A stretch of DNA of 64,000 nucleotides. It comes from Bdellovibrio sp047344985. Lineage in GTDB: Bacteria; Bdellovibrionota; Bdellovibrionia; Bdellovibrionales; Bdellovibrionaceae. The position numbers and the translations under genes were made by a program. The notes beneath the pieces are model-generated. The model was given only the letters and a program-made list of their open reading frames with translations. It was not told where the DNA came from and did no database searches. Shown in pieces: positions 52,766 to 60,993 of the stretch. The stretch spans positions 434,001 through 498,000 of the forward strand of contig NZ_CP178861.1 of the NCBI RefSeq assembly GCF_047344985.1. Direction: 5' to 3'. How positions within the stretch are numbered: the stretch's first letter is position 1; each line of letters begins with the position of its first letter.

Positions 52766-53068
52766 ATGACAAAATTTATTTTAACTCTGGCATTGTCTTT
52801 TTCTTTCACAGCCTGGACTCAGCATGCAAATGCAGCTCCGATTGCGGCGGCTTCACAAGTTCTAGTAACAGGTATTGTTGAGCACGTTGAAGCTATGGAA
52901 AACGAAGCAATGGTGAAAATCATGGGCATGCAGCAGCTTTTGATTATTAAAAACTTAATGAGTTTTCCAGAAGCCAAAATTCAAGCGTTGGTTGATAGTC
53001 AAGAACACAGAACCACCGTTCGTATTAAAGTGAACGAAAAAAATCAGATCATTGACGTGATTCTTTAA
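52766..53068 (+). CDS. Small exported protein coupled to the LdtD-like gene
   Basis: A 100-residue protein starting two bases after the transpeptidase stop. The signal peptide ends at A-N-A-A-P. The mature 75 residues are mostly a charged, possibly OB-like beta region (V-L-V-T-G-I-V-E-H-V-E). It may be a helper of the transpeptidase. No family is recognised. Confidence 0.75.
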   Translation: MTKFILTLALSFSFTAWTQHANAAPIAAASQVLVTGIVEHVEAMENEAMVKIMGMQQLLIIKNLMSFPEAKIQALVDSQEHRTTVRIKVNEKNQIIDVIL

Positions 53069-53072
53069 ATGA

Positions 53073-53098
53073 AAAAGGCCCCTCTCTAGGGGCCTTTT
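53073..53098. terminator. Bidirectional Rho-independent terminator
   Basis: AAAAGGCCCCT and AGGGGCCTTTT pair around CTCT between convergent genes. Confidence 0.9.
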
Positions 53099-53103
53099 AG
53101 TTA

Positions 53104-53604
53104 TTACTGAACTTTTTTATCTTTTTTTTGAGCGCGTTCTTCCTTACGAGCCTCTTTTTTTTCCTCTCGTTTTTGCTTTCGCTCCTCTTTACGGGCTTCG
53201 CGCGCTTCTTTTCTTTCTTTTTTCATTTCAGTGTCATCTTGTCTATGCATCGAAGATACGGATTGTCCGAGAACTTTAGGATCAACACCCAATTCTTTGG
53301 CTATTTTTCCCCAGCCCATCTTTTGTTCTGTGCGCATTTTTAGAATTTCATCAACAGATTTGCCGGACTCTTTTGCAAGAGCACCGACCATATTGTACTG
53401 CGACTCAGAAATTTTAGAGTCTTGCATCGCTTTGATTTGTTCATCCGTGAAGCCGTATTTTTCCTTCAGCTTCGCCAGATTGTCAGAAGTCGAAGCTTCC
53501 TGGGTGGCTGCGGGTTCCGTACTTGTGGCTTCGTCTTCGGCATAAGCGGCCAGTGGGTTGATTAAGGCGCCTGCCAAGAGAAGCACGAGAAGTTTTTTGT
53601 TCAT
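53104..53604 (-). CDS. Exported protein with highly charged Lys/Glu/Arg tail
   Basis: A 166-residue protein with a signal peptide ending at A-Y-A-E. A short acidic Thr/Ala/Glu linker leads to a helical core (D-E-Q-I-K-A-M-Q, W-G-K-I-A-K-E-L-G-V). The last 45 residues are almost only K, E, R and A, forming a long charged single helix. This tail could bind peptidoglycan, nucleic acid or other polyanions in the periplasm. It is followed 14 bases upstream by the barrel gene on the same strand. Confidence 0.75.
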   Translation of the reverse strand: MNKKLLVLLLAGALINPLAAYAEDEATSTEPAATQEASTSDNLAKLKEKYGFTDEQIKAMQDSKISESQYNMVGALAKESGKSVDEILKMRTEQKMGWGKIAKELGVDPKVLGQSVSSMHRQDDTEMKKERKEAREARKEERKQKREEKKEARKEERAQKKDKKVQ

Positions 53605-53618
53605 ACAACACTCCTTTG

Positions 53619-54542
53619 TTAGTAGTTGACGAGAAACTTTCCTAAAAGAACCGTTTCGTTATAATCCTGGTAACCACTGCGGGATTTTTGCGAATAATTC
53701 TGCAATGAGAATCCCGCAGACATATCAGAAGACAGAGTCCGGTTGGCCTCGACGGTCAAAAATACGGTTGAATATCTCTCCTTCGCCGTGTCGACTTTGC
53801 TGACGACTTGGCCATTCTTGCGCGTGATCTGTGTCTCTGTCGTCAAGTCCCTTGAAAGAAAATTTGTTTGTTTGAAACCGAGTTCGCCCGTGAGATCCCA
53901 TTGTGATGTCAGCTGATATTCGATAAGCCCCGACGCCAAAATGTAGTAAGAACTAAAGGCACTTTCCGAAGAAAGATTAAGACCTATTTCACCAGTGGCT
54001 TCAAGGTACGTCGCCGGGTTCAGCTCATAACCATAAACCGCATTTTCACTTAAAATGTGATCTAAGCGATTTAAAGAATAATAATCGCGAGCTTCATAGG
54101 CCGTAGTGAGATCTAAAGTGGTTCTCGCTGAGAAAGCGTAATTTTTTTCTACGGAAAAAGCGGCACCATAATTACTAAAAGAATTATCCGTGGTCATCGG
54201 TTCGCCATAGACGTATTCTTGGCCTCTTAATTCGACCTGACATGTTTTATCAGACCAGCATTTTAAACGGTCTGAAAGACCCCATGATAAAACGTCGTTG
54301 GAGTTTTCTTTGCTGTAGTCTTTATAACCTAAGCGCAAGCCAAAGACGTTATCGTCGGTCTTAAGAGAGTTTCTTGTTCCCAATGAAAGAAAGAAGTCAC
54401 TTTCTTTATGGGTGTTTGTCAAAAGAGCGTTGTCTGTCATTCCAAGTTCCAACCTATTTCTCGAAGTCCAGTCTGCGAGTGCCGATGAAGTCAAGACGAG
54501 GAGGAGTGTATGTAAAGCGACGAGGTGTCGTAAGTATTGCAT
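53619..54542 (-). CDS. Outer-membrane beta-barrel hypothetical protein
   Basis: A 307-residue protein with a signal peptide ending near S-A-L-A-D. The mature part is a series of about 12-14 amphipathic strands with alternating aromatic and polar residues (N-R-L-E-L-G-M, F-G-L-R-L-G-Y, A-T-G-E-I-G-L). The ending L-L-G-K-F-L-V-N-Y has an aromatic last residue. Probably co-transcribed with the charged-tail protein downstream. The transported substrate is unknown. Confidence 0.8.
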   Translation of the reverse strand: MQYLRHLVALHTLLLVLTSSALADWTSRNRLELGMTDNALLTNTHKESDFFLSLGTRNSLKTDDNVFGLRLGYKDYSKENSNDVLSWGLSDRLKCWSDKTCQVELRGQEYVYGEPMTTDNSFSNYGAAFSVEKNYAFSARTTLDLTTAYEARDYYSLNRLDHILSENAVYGYELNPATYLEATGEIGLNLSSESAFSSYYILASGLIEYQLTSQWDLTGELGFKQTNFLSRDLTTETQITRKNGQVVSKVDTAKERYSTVFLTVEANRTLSSDMSAGFSLQNYSQKSRSGYQDYNETVLLGKFLVNY

Positions 54543-54671
54543 AGGATCTAATTATAGAAAGCTTTGGACGCTTGAAAAGAGGAAAGCTGATTTGAAATAT
54601 ACGAATGCCAGGCTGAGACTGGCCATGATTGATTCTGATAAGATTGATTTTGTGAAGATCTTTTTGACAAT

Positions 54672-54708
54672 AAAAAAGCCCCAGATCACGAAGAGCCGAG
54701 GCTTTTTT
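54672..54708. terminator. Rho-independent terminator
   Basis: AAAAAAGCC and GGCTTTTTT pair around a 19-base loop downstream of the 54732-55547 gene on the minus strand; it can also act on the plus strand. Confidence 0.7.
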
Positions 54709-54731
54709 GGTTCTCTATTTTAAGAGTTTTT

Positions 54732-55547
54732 TTACGGCTGTGGTTGAGGCTGTGGTGGTTGTTCTGGTTTTTGGTTCACCAACCAAGTCGCCACGTGATC
54801 TAGCATCGTTGTGATTTGAGAAATGCTGTCGTAAGTTTCTTTGTCGTCGCTAAGAAGTTTTTCGATGATCTCCTTAAGTCCTGGTTGATTGGCATCAAAA
54901 CCTTTGTAAGCAGGATTGATCACAGCTTGGATTTTGCCGTTCACACCACCCGTGCTTGCCGATAAAACAGCTTGAACAGATTTAAGTTCAACGTCTTCAA
55001 GTTTCAAGTTTGCAGGAAGTTTCGTCATATCGATTGTCGCGTTGATGCGCAATCTTGCAGACTGTACGTTTCCTTGAGCATCTTTTTGCAAATCTTCCAT
55101 CGCGATATCTAGGATAGCCGCTTCGCCGTATTTTTTTGTGTATTCAGAAGCAAGATCTTTTGCCAACTGATCCAGGTCTGTACCGAATTGGTTGATTGTC
55201 TCTTGGCCAAAAGCTTTTTGAAGATCTAATTGCAATGACAAGTCTGCCGTTGCCGTTGGCGCAGAACCATCACCGTAGTGGTAGCTTGCATTTTGAAGTT
55301 TCAAAGCCAGTTCGTTCTCAGGTCCTTTTTTAGTCACAGTCGCAGCAATACCAAAATCCAAAGCGCGAACAGCATCGACATTCAAGTCAGTGAAGCTGAT
55401 GTCCATTGTTGTTGTTTCGTTATTGAACGGAGCCACAATTGCAGCGACTTTTTTATTCACTTCTTCTTTAGTGATAAGAGTAGCGGCAACAGCGAGTGAA
55501 GAAAACACGAACACGAAAGGCGTTGCCTTTTTAAGCAATGATTTCAT
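54732..55547 (-). CDS. Exported hypothetical protein
   Basis: A 271-residue protein with a signal peptide ending near A-V-A-A. The mature part alternates strands and helices with a long middle (D-L-D-Q-L-A-K-D-L-A-S) and a Pro/Gln-rich tail (P-E-Q-P-P-Q-P-Q-P). Its length and pattern recall periplasmic DUF-type lipid-binding or chaperone-like proteins, but no family is recognised. No neighbour shares its direction closely. Confidence 0.7.
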   Translation of the reverse strand: MKSLLKKATPFVFVFSSLAVAATLITKEEVNKKVAAIVAPFNNETTTMDISFTDLNVDAVRALDFGIAATVTKKGPENELALKLQNASYHYGDGSAPTATADLSLQLDLQKAFGQETINQFGTDLDQLAKDLASEYTKKYGEAAILDIAMEDLQKDAQGNVQSARLRINATIDMTKLPANLKLEDVELKSVQAVLSASTGGVNGKIQAVINPAYKGFDANQPGLKEIIEKLLSDDKETYDSISQITTMLDHVATWLVNQKPEQPPQPQPQP

Positions 55548-55663
55548 TTAAAACTCCCTTATGGTTTGTTGATGTGAAGGCTTGTATCAGAAGACAGTGC
55601 GCAATGGGAAGAAAATGCGAGCGTTGAAATCATTTCTTTTTGTTCATTGCACACGGGCAAGGA

Positions 55664-56272
55664 TCAGTTCAGTGCGGAAAGCTTTTGGCAAAAGAACTTC
55701 AAAGCTTCGCTGTATTCACCCAAATCTTTGATCACAGTTTCAGCGAAATTTTTTGAAGGTTCGACGAACTGATTGTGCATAGGTCGGACGTGCAGCTCGA
55801 ACTGTCTCTGAACGCCTTCAGGAGTGCGGCCGCGCTCATTCACGTCGCGGTGAAGACGTCTTTGGTAGCGAAGTTCTTCAGGAGTGTCAAAGAAGACCGC
55901 CTCATCAAGTTCCGCGCGCACTTCGTTAGAATGAAGAATCAAAATACCATCGACTAATACGATTTTTTTCGGAGAGCTTTTGATCGTTTCAGGACGGCGG
56001 GTGTGAGTCACGAAATCATAAATTGGAATTTCGATGTCGTGACCTTTTTTGAGTTTTCTTAAGCCCGCCGCAAGAAGAGAAAAATCCAGACTGTCAGGGT
56101 GGTCAAAGTTGACGGAGCCGCAGCCTTCAAAGCGGTGTGATTGATCGATGTAGTAGTTGTCTTGGTAAAGGATCATGCAATTGTCGTCGCCCAATTGCTC
56201 TTGCAATTGTTTTGCGAAATGTGTTTTGCCTGACCCGCTACCACCTGCTACACCGATAATGTACACGCTCAT
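55664..56272 (-). CDS. udk: Uridine kinase
   Basis: A 202-residue enzyme that phosphorylates uridine to UMP. The P-loop is G-G-S-G-S-G-K-T at residues 10-17, and D-H-P-D-S, Y-D-F-V-T-H-T-R and R-R-x-x-R-D are present. It is the last gene of the URC-type operon, 9 bases after upp. It probably recycles uridine released from RNA into UMP, the entry to the pathway. Confidence 0.93.
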   Translation of the reverse strand: MSVYIIGVAGGSGSGKTHFAKQLQEQLGDDNCMILYQDNYYIDQSHRFEGCGSVNFDHPDSLDFSLLAAGLRKLKKGHDIEIPIYDFVTHTRRPETIKSSPKKIVLVDGILILHSNEVRAELDEAVFFDTPEELRYQRRLHRDVNERGRTPEGVQRQFELHVRPMHNQFVEPSKNFAETVIKDLGEYSEALKFFCQKLSALN

Positions 56273-56281
56273 GCTTTGATC

Positions 56282-56911
56282 CTACTTTGTTTGAAACAAA
56301 CGGTCCCCGGCATCGCCAAGGCCCGGAACGAGGTAACCCAGTTCGTTGATTTCAGTCTCAACGTTCACTGTGTAGATCTCGACATCGGGATGGAAGTGCA
56401 GGATGCGCTCAAGACCTGTTTGGCTCGCTAAGATGCTCAACACCTTAATGGAACCTACTCCGTAGTTTTTTAATCTGTCTATAGCTGCCACAATAGTGTC
56501 GGCAGTGGCAATCAAAGGATCACAGAGTATAATTTCTTTATTCTGCACGTCCTGAGGCATTTTAAAGTAATACTCCACCGTATTGTGAATGAATTTATCG
56601 CGGTAAATGCCAATAAAACCGGTGCTGGCCCTTGGAATCATGGATAAGACGGCATCTAGCATTCCGTTCCCGGCGCGCATGATAGAGACCACCACAGGCG
56701 GTTTTACAATGCGCTCAGCGACCGTTTTAGCGATCGGGGTCTCAATAGCCACGGTTTCCAGGTGCTTCCAGTCGCGCATGGCCTCGTAAACGAGGATTTT
56801 TGAGACTTCCTTCACGATTTCGCGAAATTCGTGAGAGTAGGTGTCCTTATCGCGAAGGTAACCAAGTTTATGTCTTAAAAGCGGGTGATCAATAACTTTT
56901 ACTTTATTCAC
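56282..56911 (-). CDS. upp: Uracil phosphoribosyltransferase (URC operon type)
   Basis: A 209-residue enzyme making UMP from uracil and PRPP. The GTG at 56911 with AAGGAG before it is chosen over an ATG 27 bases upstream. The PRPP loop reads D-P-L-I-A-T-A-D-T, and S-I-M-R-A-G-N-G-M and the C-terminal G-D-A-G-D-R-L-F uracil site are present. In the URC pathway uracil is first converted to UMP, so the enzyme fits its neighbours. It starts 11 bases after URC4. Confidence 0.94.
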   Translation of the reverse strand: MNKVKVIDHPLLRHKLGYLRDKDTYSHEFREIVKEVSKILVYEAMRDWKHLETVAIETPIAKTVAERIVKPPVVVSIMRAGNGMLDAVLSMIPRASTGFIGIYRDKFIHNTVEYYFKMPQDVQNKEIILCDPLIATADTIVAAIDRLKNYGVGSIKVLSILASQTGLERILHFHPDVEIYTVNVETEINELGYLVPGLGDAGDRLFQTK

Positions 56912-56921
56912 GGGAGACTCC

Positions 56922-58136
56922 TTAAAAAACGGTTCCATCGCTCTCGATTTTTAATGGCGGGGAGCTATCCGCGCGCAAGGCTTTGGCAGCTTTGCGACCA
57001 GCCCACCACGTGCCACCTTCAAGAACTTTGGCAAGAGGGAATTCTGAATCTGATTTGTTTAGTTTATGGCGAACCTTTTCGCCGATACGATCTAAAAGCG
57101 AAACCGTGAGGCCGCGCCACTCGATAATCAATTCGGAATCAGGACGGTGAGATTTTTCTAACAGAGCTTGGTCCTTCAAAGTGATGAGTCCCAAATCCAA
57201 AAGAAGTCCACCATTGCGATATTCAGCTAGGCCCGTGAGCTTTTCAACTTCGACAAGCTCAAAGCCTGCTTCCATGAGAGGCTCCATCAAAGAGTAACTC
57301 ATCCATTGGGAAAGCTTATGGAATGCCGCTAAACCGCCTGGAACTTTGGAGTAAGACCAGATATCGCCAAGATTCACACCACCGACTTTCACGCGGCCCG
57401 GCCAGATTTCTCCAAGGCCATCAAGCACCGCACGCAAAACTTGCGGTCCCGTGATTTTCTTTCCGTAGCGATTGTGAAGATAATCCACCAAACCACCCGG
57501 ACGAGCGCCAGGGAAAAGATCTTTTTTAGAACTCACAACTTTTCCAAGATTGTGCAGCAAAGACAAACGACCTTCGACACCCACCAATGGATTTTCCTTC
57601 GAAACTTGGAAAGCTTTTTCTAAAGTTTCTTGGGAAAGATGTTGCAAGCCTTCGCCTGTAGCACGGAATGGATGAGCTTTGTCGCTAGAAAGCTTTCCTT
57701 CCATAAAAAGATAGAAACTTGCGACGCCTAAACCTTCAGATCTGTTAAAAGTTTTTCCTGAAGAACCTTCGCGGTAAGACCACGTGGCTCCGGCACCTGC
57801 ATCTAAAAGAACAGACGTGATAACTAAATCAAACTTCGTGCGCGCTTTTTCCATGGGATCAAAGCCCGCCATTTTTTCTTCCAACGTTTTTACGCGATCA
57901 ATACCGCCGACACGGAAGTGTCCCCAGCGTGAGTGAAAAGGGATTTCCAGACTTGGATAATTGGCTTGAATCACTTCGACCACGTAGTCGACAACGTGAT
58001 TGAATTTTTCAGGATGGTATTGAAAATGCGTTTGTCCTGCTTGTGTCAGTTCTAAAATTTTCTCGGCACTTTGGCGGATCGCCAAAGGAGACAGCAAAAA
58101 GTCCAAATCTTTTTCAGTATAAGTGTGATTATTCAT
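56922..58136 (-). CDS. URC4/urg3-family uracil catabolism protein
   Basis: A 404-residue protein of the DUF1688 (URC4/urg3) group, known from fungal and bacterial uracil degradation genes. Typical segments are L-L-D-A-G-A-G-A-T-W-S-Y-R-E, R-S-E-G-L-G-V-A-S and G-D-I-W-S-Y. The ATG at 58136 has AAGGAAG upstream and overlaps the URC1 stop by 8 bases. Its precise reaction is not known; it is required in yeast for growth on uracil as nitrogen source. Its presence beside URC1 is the best evidence for the pathway. Confidence 0.9.
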   Translation of the reverse strand: MNNHTYTEKDLDFLLSPLAIRQSAEKILELTQAGQTHFQYHPEKFNHVVDYVVEVIQANYPSLEIPFHSRWGHFRVGGIDRVKTLEEKMAGFDPMEKARTKFDLVITSVLLDAGAGATWSYREGSSGKTFNRSEGLGVASFYLFMEGKLSSDKAHPFRATGEGLQHLSQETLEKAFQVSKENPLVGVEGRLSLLHNLGKVVSSKKDLFPGARPGGLVDYLHNRYGKKITGPQVLRAVLDGLGEIWPGRVKVGGVNLGDIWSYSKVPGGLAAFHKLSQWMSYSLMEPLMEAGFELVEVEKLTGLAEYRNGGLLLDLGLITLKDQALLEKSHRPDSELIIEWRGLTVSLLDRIGEKVRHKLNKSDSEFPLAKVLEGGTWWAGRKAAKALRADSSPPLKIESDGTVF

Positions 58137-59376
58137 CGATCGGTCTTCCTTTGACGTTTTTAAGTTCTTCTCCTGATTTTGCGTCACCGGCGTTGAAATA
58201 GCCTTTGGCTTTCTTTGCTTCGATTTCCACTTTCGCGTCAGCAGGGATCAAGTTTTCAGGAATGGAGATGCGATTCACGACCTCAATGCCGCTTTTAATG
58301 ATTGCATCGTATTTCATATTGCTCATGGAGTGCAGATTGTGAATTTTTGTGATTCCAAAGAAGTGCAAGATGTCCGGCATCAACTCTTGGAAGCGCGCAT
58401 CTTCGACACCCGCGACACATTCTGTGCGGTGGAAGTAAGTTGCTGCAGAATCACCACCAGCTTGACGTTTACGAGCGTTGTAAACGAGGAACTTCGTCAC
58501 TTCGCCCAAAGCGCGACCTTCTTTACGGTAGTAAGCGATAATACCTACGCCACCGCGTTGCGCGGTTCTTGCTGCATCTTCAATTCCGTAAATCAAATAC
58601 GGACGGCATGTGCAGATATCAGAACCGAACACGTCAGAGCCGTTGCACTCATCATGCACACGGCACGTGAGTTCCACATTTGGATTTGCAAGATCTTGCG
58701 GGTTTCCGAAAATATAAACTGTCGTATTGCCGATGGGCGGCAGCATGACTTTCAAATCCGGTCTTGTCACAAGTTCTGGGAACATGCCGCCGGTTTCTTG
58801 GAAAAGAATTTTTCTTAATTCACCTTCGTCAACACCCAAGCGTTGAGCTATGCCCGGCAAATACCACACAGGTTCAAAAGCGACTTTTGTGATTTTGATA
58901 TCTTTGTGTTCGTTGATAATTTTCCCGTCGATTTTTAGACGGCCTTTATCAATGGCTTCATAGATTTCAGGAATTTGTAGATGCGCCTGAGTGACGGCCA
59001 CTGTCGGACGAACATCGTAACCTTCATCAAAGTATTTTTTAAAATGAATAGGAACGTCAAAACCCCAAGGATCAATGGAAACCATTTTTTGCGGATCAAA
59101 CCAAGAAGCAAAAGGGCCGATTTTCACAGGGCTTTCGGTGTTGTGAAGATCCGGTTTGTGAAGTGTTGAGTATTTTCCTTGAGCGATCGAAAGTGCGCGA
59201 TACACGGTATAACTTCCGCTATGTGTGCCGATGGCATTTCTTTTTTTCGTGTCGGTCAAAGAAGCAATGACAGGGCCACGCACAGCAGGGTCTTTTGCGC
59301 CCCAGTTGATCGGTAAGCTGTCTTTGAAAACCTGACTTGAATGTGACGTTAAAATAACATGCGATGATCTTTTCAT
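58129..59376 (-). CDS. URC1-family protein (GTP cyclohydrolase II-like)
   Basis: A 415-residue protein related to GTP cyclohydrolase II. The zinc-site pattern C-N-G-S-D-V-F-G-S-D-I-C-T-C matches the C-x10-C-x-C of RibA, and R-V-H-D-E-C precedes it. An additional N-terminal domain of about 190 residues is characteristic of URC1. URC1 is thought to open the uracil ring of a uridine nucleotide. The ATG at 59376 follows AGAGG and sits 11 bases after mmsA, so the operon is tight. Confidence 0.9.
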   Translation of the reverse strand: MKRSSHVILTSHSSQVFKDSLPINWGAKDPAVRGPVIASLTDTKKRNAIGTHSGSYTVYRALSIAQGKYSTLHKPDLHNTESPVKIGPFASWFDPQKMVSIDPWGFDVPIHFKKYFDEGYDVRPTVAVTQAHLQIPEIYEAIDKGRLKIDGKIINEHKDIKITKVAFEPVWYLPGIAQRLGVDEGELRKILFQETGGMFPELVTRPDLKVMLPPIGNTTVYIFGNPQDLANPNVELTCRVHDECNGSDVFGSDICTCRPYLIYGIEDAARTAQRGGVGIIAYYRKEGRALGEVTKFLVYNARKRQAGGDSAATYFHRTECVAGVEDARFQELMPDILHFFGITKIHNLHSMSNMKYDAIIKSGIEVVNRISIPENLIPADAKVEIEAKKAKGYFNAGDAKSGEELKNVKGRPIDE

Positions 59377-59387
59377 AAGAACCTCTG

Positions 59388-60863
59388 TTACGACATCCAG
59401 TTGTTGTCGTCTTGTTTTTCCCATTTCACTGTGACTTTTTTTACGTTCGACCAAAAATCCAAGGAGTGATGGCCTGTGATATCTCCATGACCGAATTTGG
59501 AAGCATTCACGCCGCCAAAAGAGAACGGTTCACGAGGAACTGGAACGCCGACGTTCACGCCGACCATTCCTGTCGAAGCCATGCGCACCACTTTTTCTGC
59601 TAAGTTTCCGCTGGAAGTGAAAACAGAGCACGCATTGCCGTACTCAATGCTGTTTTCAATCTTCATTGCTTGAGAAATGTCCTGACAGCGGATGATGCTG
59701 AGAATCGGCCCAAAGAGTTCCACCTTTGCGACTTCGCTGTTAGGGGAAACGTTGTCTAGAATTGTAGGACCAATCCAGTGTCCGCCTTCCATTCCGGCAG
59801 GGGCTTTGGCTTTACGACCATCTAACAGAACTTTCGCACCTTCTTGTTCAGCTTTAGCAATCGCAGTGTTTAAGAAATCCACTTGGGATTTTGTGATAAT
59901 CGCTCCCATGTCTTTTCCTAAAACCAAAGAGCGGGCGCGCTCTGTGATTTTTTCGATGTGCTTATCGACGTTACCAACAGCTAACAACACAGCAGCCGCC
60001 ATGCAGCGTTGGCCTGCGCATCCCGTGAAGGAATCGCTGATACCGATGCCAGAAAGTTCTGGATTCGCATCTGGTAAAAGAACGATGTGATTTTTTGCGC
60101 CACCAAGGGCAAGAACACGTTTACCCAATTGAGTTCCACGTTCATAAACTGTTTTTGCAACTTTTGTTGAGCCAACGAAACCAACAGCTTTGACGTTTTT
60201 ATTGTCGATAATCGCTTCGACAGTTTCTTTCCCACCTTGCAGAACTTGGAAAAGTCCGTCAGGAAGTCCGGCTTCTTTGAGAGCGGCTGCAATTTTTAAA
60301 GAAGTCAGCGGCGTTTTTTCAGAAGGCTTCCAGATATAAGCATTTCCCAAAGTCAGAGCGATAGGAATCGTCCACATCGGAACCATTGCAGGAAAGTTGA
60401 ACGGGGTGATATTCGCAACAACACCCAAAGGCTCGCGACGGTATTCACAAGAAACTCCGCGGGACACTTCGCTTTTTCCACCGAGATCCATGTTTTGAAG
60501 AGCGATCGCGAATTCCAGAACTTCAATGCCTTTTAAAAGACCCGCCTTTCCTTCAGCGAAACTTTTTCCAGATTCAGAACTTTTCAGGTGAGCGATTTCA
60601 TCAAGGTCGCGCATCAAGATTTGACGGAAGTTGAACATCACTTTCGTGCGCTCTTTCATCGGAACTTCAGCCCACTCTTTTTGCGCGGTCACTGCATCGG
60701 AAATCGCGGCGTTCACGTCATCCGGCGTGGAGTTACAAAATTCACCAATTTTTTTTCCAGTGTAGGGGCTGATAACTTCGGTTTTTGTACCGGAGCCTTT
60801 TTTAAATTTTCCAGAGACAAAGTTCTGGCATTCGATCGGTTGAACAGGGATCTGAACAGTCAT
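59388..60863 (-). CDS. mmsA: Methylmalonate/malonate-semialdehyde dehydrogenase (CoA-acylating)
   Basis: A 491-residue aldehyde dehydrogenase. Catalytic Cys287 lies in G-C-A-G-Q-R-C-M-A, and T-P-F-N-F-P-A-M-V-P-M-W is typical of the MmsA group. It turns malonate semialdehyde into acetyl-CoA and CO2. Malonate semialdehyde or 3-hydroxypropionate is the carbon product of the URC pathway, so the gene gives the operon a natural exit to central metabolism. It is the first gene of the operon. AGAGGAAA precedes the ATG. Confidence 0.92.
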   Translation of the reverse strand: MTVQIPVQPIECQNFVSGKFKKGSGTKTEVISPYTGKKIGEFCNSTPDDVNAAISDAVTAQKEWAEVPMKERTKVMFNFRQILMRDLDEIAHLKSSESGKSFAEGKAGLLKGIEVLEFAIALQNMDLGGKSEVSRGVSCEYRREPLGVVANITPFNFPAMVPMWTIPIALTLGNAYIWKPSEKTPLTSLKIAAALKEAGLPDGLFQVLQGGKETVEAIIDNKNVKAVGFVGSTKVAKTVYERGTQLGKRVLALGGAKNHIVLLPDANPELSGIGISDSFTGCAGQRCMAAAVLLAVGNVDKHIEKITERARSLVLGKDMGAIITKSQVDFLNTAIAKAEQEGAKVLLDGRKAKAPAGMEGGHWIGPTILDNVSPNSEVAKVELFGPILSIIRCQDISQAMKIENSIEYGNACSVFTSSGNLAEKVVRMASTGMVGVNVGVPVPREPFSFGGVNASKFGHGDITGHHSLDFWSNVKKVTVKWEKQDDNNWMS

Positions 60864-60880
60864 AGTTTTCCTCTTGCCGA

Positions 60881-60905
60881 AGCAATAAAAACTAGAATGA
60901 TTGCT
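60881..60905. promoter_or_regulatory. Dyad upstream of the URC operon
   Basis: AGCAAT (60881-60886) and ATTGCT (60900-60905) are inverted around 13 bases, 18 bases upstream of the mmsA start. It may bind a repressor of the operon. No regulator gene is adjacent. Confidence 0.4.
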
Positions 60906-60993
60906 CAGCCCCTTTGCTTTGCCAAACGAAAATGAGTTGCTGTCAGTTTCGTAATGTTGGGGACTTTTTTGTTTTTACGCGTTTGGACGCAAA

